Assembly: GCA_016234555.1 (NCBI GenBank)
Contig: JACRBJ010000035.1
Coordinates: 1-64,000 of the forward strand
Source: Chloroflexota bacterium
Lineage (GTDB): Bacteria; Chloroflexota; Anaerolineae; Anaerolineales; Villigracilaceae
Direction: 5' to 3'
DNA: 64,000 nucleotides
This document shows, one piece after another, positions 42,916 to 51,665 of the stretch. The notes under the pieces were generated by a model. The model was given only the letters and a program-made list of their open reading frames with translations, had not been told where the DNA came from and ran no database searches. Position numbers and translations under genes: made by a program. Position 1 is the first letter of the stretch. Every line of letters begins with the position of its first letter.

Positions 42916-43389
42916 ATGGATGCCCATTCAGAAAAACTCCTTATCAATATTCTCTCCAACGTGCGCATTGCCGCGCTTGGCACGATACGGGATGAAGCCC
43001 CGCGCGTTTCCATGGTGACGTTTGTCCCCGCGAAGGATTTCTCGGCATATTATGTGCATGTCAGCCGCCTCGCGCAGCATACGGTCGATATGCAGAAGAA
43101 CAAGCAGGTAAGCCTGCTGATCGCTGAAGCCGATGACGGGCGGGCGGACCCGCAGAGCCTGGCGCGATTGTCCATTCGCGCCGCCGCCGAGTTTATGGAA
43201 AACGGCGAGCCAGGTTATGCCCCTGTAAAAGCCTTATACATCGAACGGTTCCCCCAGTCCGAGCCTTTGTTCAATCTGGCGGATTTTGGCTTGTGGCGGA
43301 TCAAGCCCAAAGGGGCGCGTTACGTCGCGGGCTTGTCGAAGGCATTTAATCTGACGCCCGAAGCCCTTCAAAAGATCGCGCAAAGATAA
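42916..43389 (+). CDS. Pyridoxamine-5'-phosphate-oxidase-like flavin protein
   Basis: A 157-residue protein with the split-barrel FMN-binding fold: RIAALGTIRDEAPRVSMVTFVP, HVSRLAQHTVDMQKNKQVSLLI, and FLLWRI-like end FGLWRIKPKGARYVAGLS. The YVAGLSKAF end and overall length fit the HugZ-like / Pyridox_oxase_2 group, some of which handle haem or flavin. It starts two bases after the FHA regulator and is surely in the same operon. Confidence 0.82.
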   Translation: MDAHSEKLLINILSNVRIAALGTIRDEAPRVSMVTFVPAKDFSAYYVHVSRLAQHTVDMQKNKQVSLLIAEADDGRADPQSLARLSIRAAAEFMENGEPGYAPVKALYIERFPQSEPLFNLADFGLWRIKPKGARYVAGLSKAFNLTPEALQKIAQR

Positions 43390-43405
43390 AGTAGATCATG
43401 AAAAT

Positions 43406-43456
43406 GTAGTAACGACTTCAGTCGTTCGGGTAAAACGCGACTAAAGTCGCCACTAC
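43406..43456. repeat. Imperfect palindromic repeat element
   Basis: GTAGTAACGACTTCAGTCG and its near inverse CGACTAAAGTCGCCACTAC enclose 13 bases. Each arm also contains its own short inverted repeat (CGACTTCAGTCG, CGACTAAAGTCG). It resembles dispersed palindromic elements of filamentous Chloroflexota and cyanobacteria. Confidence 0.6.
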
Positions 43457-43462
43457 GATGTG

Positions 43463-43496
43463 AGACCCTAAAGGTTCCTTGGAATCTTTAGGGTCT
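43463..43496 (+). terminator. Hairpin after the FHA operon
   Basis: AGACCCTAAAGGTT and AATCTTTAGGGTCT pair with one G-U. It shares its stem with 17557-17588. Only a short T-containing tail follows. Confidence 0.6.
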
Positions 43497-43513
43497 TCTG
43501 ATAAGGAGACGTG

Positions 43514-44323
43514 ATGGAGCCTTTGAAACTTCTCGTTGTGTTTGCTCATCCCGACGACGAATCAATGGGAATGGGCGGGACGCTGGCGAAATATTCCGCC
43601 GAGGGAGTGGAGACGCACCTGGTCTGCGCTTCGCGCGGCGAGCGGGGTTGGTTCGGTCCCGAGGAGCAGAATCCAGGTTTGAGCGGAGTCAGCCACATCC
43701 GCACCCGCGAGATGGAAAACGCCGCCAGGGAGCTTGGCATCACGGGACTGCATTTTCTGGGCTACATCGACGGCGAAGTGGACCAGGCGAATCACGCCGA
43801 AGCTGTCGGCAGGATCTCCGCTCACGTCCGCCGAATCAAACCGCAGGTTGTGGTGACTTTTCCGCCCGACGGGAATTACGGGCATCCCGATCACATCGCC
43901 ATCGGGCAGTTCACATCCGCCGCCCTCGTTTGCGCTGCGGACTCGAATTATCGCGATGCGGAAAACCTGCCCACGCATCGCGTCTCGAAACTTTACTACA
44001 TGGTGGACGCCGAAAGCTTCATCAACCTTATTGCGCCTTTCATGGGAGACATGTCCTTTCAGGTGGATGACCAGATACGCGGCGAAGTTCCCTGGAAGGA
44101 TTGGATGGTCACCACGCGTATCGAGATGGCTGAATATTGCCACACTGCCTGGCGCGCCATTCAATGTCATCAAAGCCAGTTGCCGACCCTGGGCGCGCTG
44201 ACGGAGATGCCCGAAGATGCGGCTGCGTCCGTCCTTGCCATGCAGGGGACGTTCTATCGCGTATTCAGTTTGGTTAACGGCGGCAGGCAAATCGAAAAGG
44301 ACCTGTTCGCGGGTTTGAGGTAG
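43514..44323 (+). CDS. PIG-L/LmbE-family deacetylase
   Basis: A 269-residue zinc-dependent de-N-acetylase. The metal-binding motif AHPDDE lies at residues 11-16, a second site is in GNYGHPDHIAIGQFT, and a conserved region TCH-like HTAWRAIQCHQSQ lies near the C-terminus. Relatives deacetylate GlcNAc-inositol or GlcNAc-malate on the way to mycothiol or bacillithiol; other members act on diverse acetyl-sugars. AAGGAG is five bases before ATG 43514 (a GTG one codon earlier is less likely). Confidence 0.9.
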   Translation: MEPLKLLVVFAHPDDESMGMGGTLAKYSAEGVETHLVCASRGERGWFGPEEQNPGLSGVSHIRTREMENAARELGITGLHFLGYIDGEVDQANHAEAVGRISAHVRRIKPQVVVTFPPDGNYGHPDHIAIGQFTSAALVCAADSNYRDAENLPTHRVSKLYYMVDAESFINLIAPFMGDMSFQVDDQIRGEVPWKDWMVTTRIEMAEYCHTAWRAIQCHQSQLPTLGALTEMPEDAAASVLAMQGTFYRVFSLVNGGRQIEKDLFAGLR

Positions 44324-44433
44324 CAGACTTGGTCGGGCTTCAACGTCCGTCAAAAAACTGTAATGGTTGAAAAGGTCGAAAATCAAGTACAATTTTATAA
44401 GCCATTGTTTCCTTCATAACATTCAACCCGTCA

Positions 44434-45360
44434 ATGAAACACTTCTTTCGCCAGATTGAGGACATTCCACTTGAAAAATCCCCGGTAAACGCGGAGGTTT
44501 ATTTTCGTGGCGCCAATGCAACCGGGTTGATCGAGAAGCATTTTGGTAATCAATCTGCGGTGCTGCTCTTCGTCAATGGGGAACCGGGCCTGGCGTATTT
44601 GCTCGAAGAGAACGGCGGCAGGTCGATGTCGCTGGCAGAGTTTTCGTCCTTGAATGACCCACAGCCGGAGGCGATCCACCTTCCCGACGTTGCCGGGCGG
44701 CTGTTGGCGCTGGCGCTCGAATCACAAACGGAAGATAAGTTATCGTTCTCCGACGCAGAAGACTGGAAGAAACAGTCCAGTCAGTGGAAGCGGGAGCGCT
44801 GGAGCGGATTGATGGAAATCAAATCCGAAAACTCGCATGGGTTTGTGCTTTACTGGCAGGGTGAATCCCAACCGTCGGATTTGATCTTTTCGACGCCCCA
44901 GGGGTTTGTCAACAGCTTCCCCTCGTTGGGGAGTTCAGAAAACCCCATGTGGACTGCCATTACCTATTCCCATCATGCTTCCGCGCAGGCTTATCAGTAT
45001 GCGGCATTAAGGCAGGGCGCCATGCACTGGAGCCATGAAATATTGAGCCGATACCAGGAGATGGTGGGGCAAAAGCTCTTGCAGGTGATGAACCGCGAAT
45101 TGAACCGGCAGATTCAACCCTGGCGCTGGCATATCGTGCTTGACGGAGGAGACATGCTGGATTCACATTTCTTCCCATACCTGATGGATGCGGCGCACGC
45201 CTATCGCTCCCTGTTCATGACCATGGGCGCGCAGATGAATTTTGTGATCGGCAATACCCTGACCCAAAAGCTGTTGACTGAAACCTTTCAGCAGGTCCAC
45301 CCCGATGAGCGCGTTGTGCTGCAATCCCAGCGCCTGGTCCCTGCTGCATTTTCGGAATGA
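44434..45360 (+). CDS. Conserved cytosolic protein of unknown function
   Basis: A 308-residue protein without membrane segments or recognised motifs. The N-terminal 90 residues resemble a small alpha/beta domain (AEVYFRGANATGLIEKHFG, AVLLFVNGEPGLAYLLEE), in the style of DUF4388-type domains that read or bind signalling components; this is an impression only. The C-terminal half is helical (YQEMVGQKLLQVMNREL). Its stop overlaps the next start by four bases (ATGA), so it works together with the eight-helix membrane protein downstream. No clear ribosome binding site. Confidence 0.68.
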   Translation: MKHFFRQIEDIPLEKSPVNAEVYFRGANATGLIEKHFGNQSAVLLFVNGEPGLAYLLEENGGRSMSLAEFSSLNDPQPEAIHLPDVAGRLLALALESQTEDKLSFSDAEDWKKQSSQWKRERWSGLMEIKSENSHGFVLYWQGESQPSDLIFSTPQGFVNSFPSLGSSENPMWTAITYSHHASAQAYQYAALRQGAMHWSHEILSRYQEMVGQKLLQVMNRELNRQIQPWRWHIVLDGGDMLDSHFFPYLMDAAHAYRSLFMTMGAQMNFVIGNTLTQKLLTETFQQVHPDERVVLQSQRLVPAAFSE

Positions 45361-46244
45361 ATATGACACAGAATCCAAGCAATTCGAAATTTAAAGTCCC
45401 GCCTTTACAGGTAATCTGGGGTGTGGCAGTGGCTTTTGTAATTCTATTGATTCTTATTGTCTGGGCTTATTACGCCCAACCCCTGTCCGAAGTTTTGTCT
45501 CCCTTTTGGAACAACAATCTTGTTGATGTCCTTGTCCTGATCCCCGCGGTGATTGCGGCGACGGCGGGAACATTGTGCGCGGGTCAGTTTGAAAAAGGCG
45601 AGATTCCCTATCGCATCTGGCAGGCGTTTGCAATTGGGTTATGGCTCTGGGTGGCTGGCGAAGTCAGCGGGATGATTTACGACGCAATTTACTGGGATGG
45701 GACCTACCCTGATTTCAGGGTGGTTGACCTGTTTTGGCTAAGCGGATATATTTTCCTCGGGCTTTCGCTTTATTATCAGGTCAGGTCGGTGTACGGCGGA
45801 AAAAATAAAAGACAACGGCGTCTGTATCTGGGGATTGTGGCGGTTGCGTTGCTGATTGCGGCTGGACTGACCAACCTGGCGGAAAAAGCCGGGCTGGGAG
45901 AGGGATATGACTGGATCATTTTGTTTATTACCGTGCTCTATCCTGTTTTCGACCTGACAGAGGGTGGGACCGCCATCTGGCTTTCCTTCCTCTTTGGGCG
46001 CGGACAATGGAGCCGGCCCTGGTGGGGATTGATTCTCTTTGCGATGGCGGACGGCATCGAGACGTTTTACTGGCTGGGCGGATATGACTATATCCCGACT
46101 GTGGCACAGAATGTTTTGGACTTCATCGCCGTGGCTGCGTATCCCGCAGGCTACATGGTGGCTGGGCTGGCATTGCTTGCGAGTTACTTTATCCTGCGTT
46201 ATGGCGAAGACAGCGGGTTGTGGAAGGTGAAAAAGCATCTATAG
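45357..46244 (+). CDS. Eight-helix membrane protein of unknown function
   Basis: A 295-residue protein with about eight membrane segments (near residues 18-40, 58-78, 90-112, 121-141, 153-173, 182-211, 220-239 and 251-280). The layout resembles the stand-alone form of 7TM/MASE-like sensor regions found at the N-terminus of histidine kinases and diguanylate cyclases, but no output domain follows. Translationally coupled to the upstream unknown protein. It converges on the GGDEF gene. Confidence 0.7.
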   Translation: MNMTQNPSNSKFKVPPLQVIWGVAVAFVILLILIVWAYYAQPLSEVLSPFWNNNLVDVLVLIPAVIAATAGTLCAGQFEKGEIPYRIWQAFAIGLWLWVAGEVSGMIYDAIYWDGTYPDFRVVDLFWLSGYIFLGLSLYYQVRSVYGGKNKRQRRLYLGIVAVALLIAAGLTNLAEKAGLGEGYDWIILFITVLYPVFDLTEGGTAIWLSFLFGRGQWSRPWWGLILFAMADGIETFYWLGGYDYIPTVAQNVLDFIAVAAYPAGYMVAGLALLASYFILRYGEDSGLWKVKKHL

Positions 46245-46303
46245 AAAAGCCGCCCGGCTCGGCGTTCATTTGTCTCAATGGGGATATATCATGTGATTGG
46301 GAA

Positions 46304-48277
46304 TCATTCCCCGCTTCTGTCGCTTTCGAACACATTGGTGCAATCCCGTCCCCTTGCCTTTGCACGGTACAGGGCAACGTCTGCGTAGTTGACGACTTCC
46401 TCCATGGATGTCCCGTGCATGGGGAAGCTGGCAATCCCCGCCGTGAATTTGACTCGAACAATATCTCCACTTTCGGCTTCCAGGGGATGTTTGTTCAGCG
46501 CTTCGCGCCATTCCCCCACGCGTTTTGCGGCATCCTTTGGAAAGGTTTTCCCCAGGATGACGATAAATTCGTCCCCGCCGTAGCGACAGACAATATCCTC
46601 CTTGCGGGTCATGCTTTGCAGGTGAAATGCAAGGGATTGGAGCGCCTGATCTCCAATATGATGACCATGGGTATCGTTAAGCGATTTGAGTTCATCCAAA
46701 TCCAGCATGATCACACTGACCGGGTAATTCTCGCGTCTGGCTCTTGAAAATTCCTGTTTGAATACATCCTGCATGTAGCGGCGGTTGTGCAACCCCGTAA
46801 GCGGGTCGCGGATGGCTTGCTCGCGCAGTTCCTCGTGCAACTGTTCGATCTCCAGTAAATGGACGCGCAACAGTTCGTTTGCCTCCTCGAGCAGTTTCTC
46901 GTTTCGTTTTCTCCCGGTAATATCGATCTGAACGCCATACCAGACTGTCGATCCGTCCGGTCTTCGGCGCGGCGTGGAGCGCAACAATGCCCAATGAATC
47001 TCGCCGGAAACAGCGTGTTTTTGGCGGATTTCCATTTCAAAACTTTGAAGAGTTTCCCGGGATTGCACTTCCTGCTTGATCAGTTCCGGAAGATATTCCG
47101 GCAGGATGGTGGCATGCAGTTTCGAAGCGTCTTGAAGCGCCTCCTCTTTTGTGATTCCCGTCAGCTTCTCCATGCCGGCGCTCAGGTATCCGAAATGAGG
47201 CTGTCCGCTGGTATCGCGAGAGTACACATATAGCGCCGCCTCTTCAAGGTTGTCGCCCAGCAAATGCAGGCGGGATTGCGCCTCATAAAGGGATTGTTCC
47301 GCCAGCTTGCGTTCGGTAATGTCGATGATGGATGTAAGGAGATGATTGACCGTTCCGTCCGGGTTTCGATGGCAGGTGGCAAACAGGGTTGTGTACACCA
47401 CAGTCCCATCCTTGCGGATGTAACGCTTGTCCATTTGGAACGAGTCGATTTCACCGTTCGTCATCTGGTTGAACAGCTTTAGGTTGCGGTCCAGGTCATC
47501 CGGGTGGGTTATTTCAGCCCAGGTTGATTTGGTCAATTCCTCCTTGGGATAACCGAGCATTTCACACAGGCGGTCATTCACCTCGATCCAGTCTTTTTGC
47601 GGCGATGTTACCGCCATGCCGACTGTACCCATGTTGAAATATCTCTGAAAATTCTCGTGACTTTTGCGCAGTTCCTCCTCGGCGCGCTGCCGCTCGGCGA
47701 GTTCCCGCCAAATTTGTGCGAGTCCATACTCCAGGTTGGATACCAGCAGGTGAACCGCTGTCGTTGCAAGGATGATTAGGAAGCAGGCAGCCACCGCATC
47801 CAGCCAGTTTGGAACAAATGCCTCCTGGACAACGAACCAACCGTTCGTTTCGCCGACGACAAGCCAGATGACAGATGCCAGGCTCAGCAGGGTGGAGACG
47901 ATCAGGCCGCGCCTTTGGTTGACCAATCCTGCAAACATGATGATCGCGGGGTATGTCATGACGATGTAGTCATGAATTCCCTGTCCCGTGGTTGCAAGAA
48001 AGGTGGTGATCCCGATGTATATTACGGTTGCCGTATAATTGCTGGCGTGCAATCTCCCTGTGAACAATATCGCAAGGGGAAAAATTTGCAGGGTGACACC
48101 TGTAAGTAAATAGATTACCAGTCTGCCATCCCCCCACGCCAGGTCCAGGAACATGACGGTCAGACTCACCGCCATGAAAGCCATGACCATGGTCAATACG
48201 ATGCGTGCCAAACGACGGTCTTCCTCCTGCTCATACGTATCCTTGAGGGAAAACCACCGTTTCAACTTCGAGTACAA
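46304..48277 (-). CDS. Membrane diguanylate cyclase with two PAS domains
   Basis: A 657-residue protein. Six or so membrane segments occupy residues about 27-190, followed by PAS domains at about 215-335 and 345-470 and a C-terminal GGDEF domain (about 490-655). The active-site RYGGDEF is intact, and the inhibitory I-site RKED sits exactly five residues before it, so the enzyme should make c-di-GMP from GTP and be feedback-inhibited. The start is a TTG at 48277 with GGAGTAAGG upstream; no ATG is available before the first membrane segment. Confidence 0.9.
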   Translation of the reverse strand: MYSKLKRWFSLKDTYEQEEDRRLARIVLTMVMAFMAVSLTVMFLDLAWGDGRLVIYLLTGVTLQIFPLAILFTGRLHASNYTATVIYIGITTFLATTGQGIHDYIVMTYPAIIMFAGLVNQRRGLIVSTLLSLASVIWLVVGETNGWFVVQEAFVPNWLDAVAACFLIILATTAVHLLVSNLEYGLAQIWRELAERQRAEEELRKSHENFQRYFNMGTVGMAVTSPQKDWIEVNDRLCEMLGYPKEELTKSTWAEITHPDDLDRNLKLFNQMTNGEIDSFQMDKRYIRKDGTVVYTTLFATCHRNPDGTVNHLLTSIIDITERKLAEQSLYEAQSRLHLLGDNLEEAALYVYSRDTSGQPHFGYLSAGMEKLTGITKEEALQDASKLHATILPEYLPELIKQEVQSRETLQSFEMEIRQKHAVSGEIHWALLRSTPRRRPDGSTVWYGVQIDITGRKRNEKLLEEANELLRVHLLEIEQLHEELREQAIRDPLTGLHNRRYMQDVFKQEFSRARRENYPVSVIMLDLDELKSLNDTHGHHIGDQALQSLAFHLQSMTRKEDIVCRYGGDEFIVILGKTFPKDAAKRVGEWREALNKHPLEAESGDIVRVKFTAGIASFPMHGTSMEEVVNYADVALYRAKARGRDCTNVFESDRSGE

Positions 48278-48356
48278 AGCCTTACTCCTTGACGATTTGA
48301 CATATGGGCAGGGGGATATTTTCGGCGCGGGCTGCTCATTTATTATAGCAAACGAC

Positions 48357-48365
48357 TGCTATAAT
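48357..48365 (+). promoter_or_regulatory. Extended -10 promoter of yjbQ, probably leaderless
   Basis: TGCTATAAT ends only eight bases before the ATG at 48374. Transcription would be expected to begin at or next to the start codon, and no ribosome binding site is present. Confidence 0.55.
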
Positions 48366-48373
48366 TTCCCATT

Positions 48374-48796
48374 ATGAACTGGCATAAAACCACTCTTGAA
48401 ATTTCCACCCGTGGCAAGGGCTTGCACGACATTACGGAACTTGTCCGCGCCCAACTACGGGAATGGGATGTGCGTGAAGGCATGTGTTTTCTTTTCTTGC
48501 AGCATACCAGCGCCTCACTCATTCTCAGTGAAAACTGGGACCCGACCGCCCGCGCCGATTTGGAGACCTTCATGGAGCGTCTTGTTTCGGAACGGGACAA
48601 CTGGTACACCCACGACCTGGAAGGTCCTGACGATGCCACCTCCCATATCCGCTCGATGCTGACTGATGTCAGCGTGACCATTCCCCTGGATGACGGCGAC
48701 CTCTCGCTGGGAACCTGGCAGGGAATTTACGTTTTCGAGCATCGTTCCCGTCCGCACCGGCGAAGGGTGTTGATGCGGGTTATGAATGTTGCCTGA
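48374..48796 (+). CDS. yjbQ: YjbQ/UPF0047 family (secondary thiamine-phosphate synthase type)
   Basis: A 140-residue protein of the YjbQ family. Signatures are TRGKGLHDIT near the start, FLQHTSASLILSENWDP in the middle, the metal-site region NWYTHDLEGPDDATSHIRSML, and the end GTWQGIYVFEHRSRPHRR. Some members show weak thiamine-phosphate synthase activity; the physiological role is uncertain. Normal length. No ribosome binding site lies before the ATG, and the -10 element is immediately upstream. Confidence 0.93.
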   Translation: MNWHKTTLEISTRGKGLHDITELVRAQLREWDVREGMCFLFLQHTSASLILSENWDPTARADLETFMERLVSERDNWYTHDLEGPDDATSHIRSMLTDVSVTIPLDDGDLSLGTWQGIYVFEHRSRPHRRRVLMRVMNVA

Positions 48797-48797
48797 T

Positions 48798-48828
48798 AAA
48801 AAGGCTGCCACCTTCAGGGTGACAGCCT
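48798..48828 (-). terminator. Terminator after bioY
   Basis: On the minus strand AGGCTGTCACCC and GGTGGCAGCCT pair around a short loop (one mismatch) and run into TTTTTAT. It lies between convergent yjbQ and bioY. Confidence 0.75.
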
Positions 48829-48837
48829 CTGTGGTTC

Positions 48838-49410
48838 CTACTTCGCCAACTTCCATGCGGCGGGAAGTGCCAGCGCGGCGGCGACCAGCTTGATGATGTC
48901 GCCAACGATGAAGGGGACGAGGCCCGCTGTGACAGCTTTGCCAAAACTGCCGAGGAGGACCGTCAGCCATGCGATGCCGCAGGCGTAGATGACAATCGTA
49001 CCGACTAAAAATGGGAGGAGGGATGTGCGGAAACTTCGCTCGAGTCCGCGTTCAGCAAGCAGACCGATGATATACGTCGCAAGCACGAATCCAATCAGGT
49101 AGCCGAGAGTCGCGCCGCTGAGGTACGCCAGTCCAGCCGCGCCGCCTGCAAAGACGGGAAGTCCAAACGCTCCAAGGGCGATATATAGAGCCATCGAAGC
49201 CGCGCCACGCTTCGAGCCGAGAGCCGCTGCAACGAGCAGGACGGCAAAGGTCTGCCCGGTCAGGGGGACGGGGGTGAAAGGCAGCGGAATCTTCACCTGC
49301 GCGAGGATCGAGACGAATAATGCGCCGGCCGAAACCAGCATCAGGTCGCGGAGCCAGCCTGCCATGCGCGGAAAGGTGCGGGCATAAAGAGTGGGAGCGA
49401 GGGTTGTCAT
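48838..49410 (-). CDS. bioY: Biotin transporter BioY
   Basis: A 190-residue membrane protein, the substrate-binding S component of an ECF biotin transporter. Hallmarks are KIPLPFTPVPLTGQTFAVLL (the conserved P-x-T-x-VP-x-T-x-QT block), GAFGLPVFAGGAAGLAYLSGATLGYLIGF and the C-terminal PFIVGDIIKLVAAALALPAAW. No ECF energy-coupling genes are adjacent, so it relies on a shared module or works alone. GGAAC precedes the ATG. Confidence 0.95.
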   Translation of the reverse strand: MTTLAPTLYARTFPRMAGWLRDLMLVSAGALFVSILAQVKIPLPFTPVPLTGQTFAVLLVAAALGSKRGAASMALYIALGAFGLPVFAGGAAGLAYLSGATLGYLIGFVLATYIIGLLAERGLERSFRTSLLPFLVGTIVIYACGIAWLTVLLGSFGKAVTAGLVPFIVGDIIKLVAAALALPAAWKLAK

Positions 49411-49554
49411 TCAAAAGTTCCTTTTTATTGGTTTATTCTGTAAATACGCGGGGTATTCAAACAGTTTGTAAATTGAGCAAGTACCGCTGGGATTATAGCA
49501 TTCCTGTGCGCCGTATTACGCGGCTGGGATGAAATTGAACCGGGAATTTTCGAA

Positions 49555-51651
49555 TCAGGGAGTGTTACGCCTGGTTGTGAAAGTGAAGGGCTTGTTCAGA
49601 AAACTGGTCAGTTCCTTTGCAGGGAGCGGCTTGCTAAATAGAAAACCCTGCACCTCGTCGCAGTATTTTGATTTCAGGAAGGCGAGCTGTTCCTCCTTTT
49701 CGACGCCCTCCGCCACCACTTCCAGTCCCAGCGAGCGAGCCATCGCGATGATCGCCATGGTGATGGCCTCGCTGTTCTTATTGACCAGGATATCCTGGAT
49801 GAAGGACTGGTCGATTTTAAGGACATTGAGTGAGAATTGTTTCAGATAGCTGAGGGATGAATAGCCATTTCCAAAATCGTCGAGCGAGACATGCACGCCC
49901 AGTTTGTTCAAATCTTTTAACACCTTAATGCCATATTGGATATCCTGCATCGCAACGCTTTCGGTTACTTCCAGCCGCAGTCCCTGACTGGGCAGTCCGG
50001 TTTCCCTTAGGATTTGGCTGATCTTGGCGACCAGATTCTGGTCCTGAAATTGACGTCCCGATAGATTGACGGAGACCCATAACTTCGGGAACCCGGCTTC
50101 GCGCCAGGCTTTGGCTTGCAGACAGGCTGTGCGTAACACGAATTCGCCGATTGGTATGATAAGTCCAATATCCTCAGCTTGGGGGATAAAATCGAGCGGG
50201 GAGATGATGCCCCGTTCCGGATGGTTCCAGCGGATGAGGGCTTCCACACCGCTAATTTTACCGTTAGCCACCGAAACGACGGGCTGGTAATAAACCAACC
50301 ATTCCTCGTTCTTTACCGCGCGCTTCATATCGGCTTCCAATTGCAGCAGGCTGAGCGCCTGCGTGTGCATGGTCGCGTCAAATATCTGATAGCGCCCCCC
50401 ACCCAATGCCTTGGCTCTATACATGGCTGTGTCGGCGTCGCGGAGCATATCCTGAGGTTGTATATATTTGTTGGTGTAAAGGACTATGCCAATGCTTGCG
50501 GTCGAGGACCTGTTCACCTCCACCAGCACCGTGGTTTCCCTCATCTTTGCCTGAAATCTTTCCGCCACTCGAATGGTGTCACTCACGTCTCCTATGTCAT
50601 TCAGTAGAACGGCAAACTCGTCGCCGCTCAAGCGGGCAACCGTGTCTTCCGGTCGCAGGCATAATTGCAGGCGTCTTGCGGTGCCGACCAGGAGCTGGTC
50701 TCCCACGGCATGTCCAAGGCTGTCGTTGACCACTTTGAAGCGGTCGATATCCAAAAACAAAACCGCGAAAAGACTCTCCGGATGCCGTTTTGCAATCTCG
50801 ATCCGCTGCTTGAGACGGTCCATGAACAATTCCCGATTGGGGAGACCGGTTAATCCATCGTGGAGGGCGCTAAAAGCCAGCCGCTCTTCGATCATTTTTC
50901 GGGCTGTGAGGTCCGTCTGCGAACCCGCAATGCGGTAAGCCTTTCCTTCCATATCGCAGACAGCCAGCCCACGGGCAAGGACCCACATATAGCCGCCGCT
51001 TGCATGCCTTATTCGGTACTCGTGCTCGAAGTGGGGCGTGTTTCCCTTTATGTGAAGAAGGAAATTTTCGTTGAACCGATCCCGGTCTTCCGGGTGTATG
51101 CGGTTGATCCATTCGTCCGGGCTGTTGCCGAATTCCCCTTCCTTGATGCCCAGCATGGCTTTCCAGCGCGGGGAAAAGTAAACCTCATTGTTCTTTAGGT
51201 TCCAATCCCACAAGCCGTCATTTGCGCCGCGCACTGCAAGGTCGTAACGCTCTTCGCTTTCCCGCAGCTTTTTTTCCATGCCGTGTTTGTAAAGACCTAT
51301 TTCGATGGCGATTGCCAGTTCATAATCTTCGAAAGGTTTGAGAATGTATCCATACGGTTCAGCCTGGCGAGCGCGTTCGAGGGTCGATTGATCGGCAAAA
51401 GCCGTCAAAAAGATCACGGGCAGGTCGAACAGCTTTCGGATTTGCCCCGCCGTCTCGATCCCATCCATTTCACCTTTGAGTTTGATGTCCATCAGAATCA
51501 GGTTGGGACGCAACTCCCCCGCCTTTTTGATGGCATCCTCTCCACGATCCGCCTGTCCCGCCACCTGATACCCAAGTCCCTCCAGGCTGTTGCGAATATC
51601 CAGGGCGATGATACTTTCGTCCTCAACGATCAACACTCTTGCCTTCGACAT
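49555..51651 (-). CDS. Response regulator with PAS, GGDEF and EAL domains
   Basis: A 698-residue protein. A receiver domain (1-125) with Asp55 (LILMDIKLKGEMDG) and Lys in YILKPFE is followed by a PAS domain with PAC tail (about 140-255), a GGDEF domain (about 265-430) whose signature reads SGDEF, and an EAL domain (about 440-690) with intact EALIRWNHP and DDFGNGYSSL. It may both make and break c-di-GMP; with the EAL site complete and the GGDEF first position changed, hydrolysis is the safer prediction. It starts 14 bases after the large histidine kinase, its probable partner. GGAGAG precedes ATG 51651. Confidence 0.92.
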   Translation of the reverse strand: MSKARVLIVEDESIIALDIRNSLEGLGYQVAGQADRGEDAIKKAGELRPNLILMDIKLKGEMDGIETAGQIRKLFDLPVIFLTAFADQSTLERARQAEPYGYILKPFEDYELAIAIEIGLYKHGMEKKLRESEERYDLAVRGANDGLWDWNLKNNEVYFSPRWKAMLGIKEGEFGNSPDEWINRIHPEDRDRFNENFLLHIKGNTPHFEHEYRIRHASGGYMWVLARGLAVCDMEGKAYRIAGSQTDLTARKMIEERLAFSALHDGLTGLPNRELFMDRLKQRIEIAKRHPESLFAVLFLDIDRFKVVNDSLGHAVGDQLLVGTARRLQLCLRPEDTVARLSGDEFAVLLNDIGDVSDTIRVAERFQAKMRETTVLVEVNRSSTASIGIVLYTNKYIQPQDMLRDADTAMYRAKALGGGRYQIFDATMHTQALSLLQLEADMKRAVKNEEWLVYYQPVVSVANGKISGVEALIRWNHPERGIISPLDFIPQAEDIGLIIPIGEFVLRTACLQAKAWREAGFPKLWVSVNLSGRQFQDQNLVAKISQILRETGLPSQGLRLEVTESVAMQDIQYGIKVLKDLNKLGVHVSLDDFGNGYSSLSYLKQFSLNVLKIDQSFIQDILVNKNSEAITMAIIAMARSLGLEVVAEGVEKEEQLAFLKSKYCDEVQGFLFSKPLPAKELTSFLNKPFTFTTRRNTP

Positions 51652-51665
51652 ATTCTCTCCAGAAA

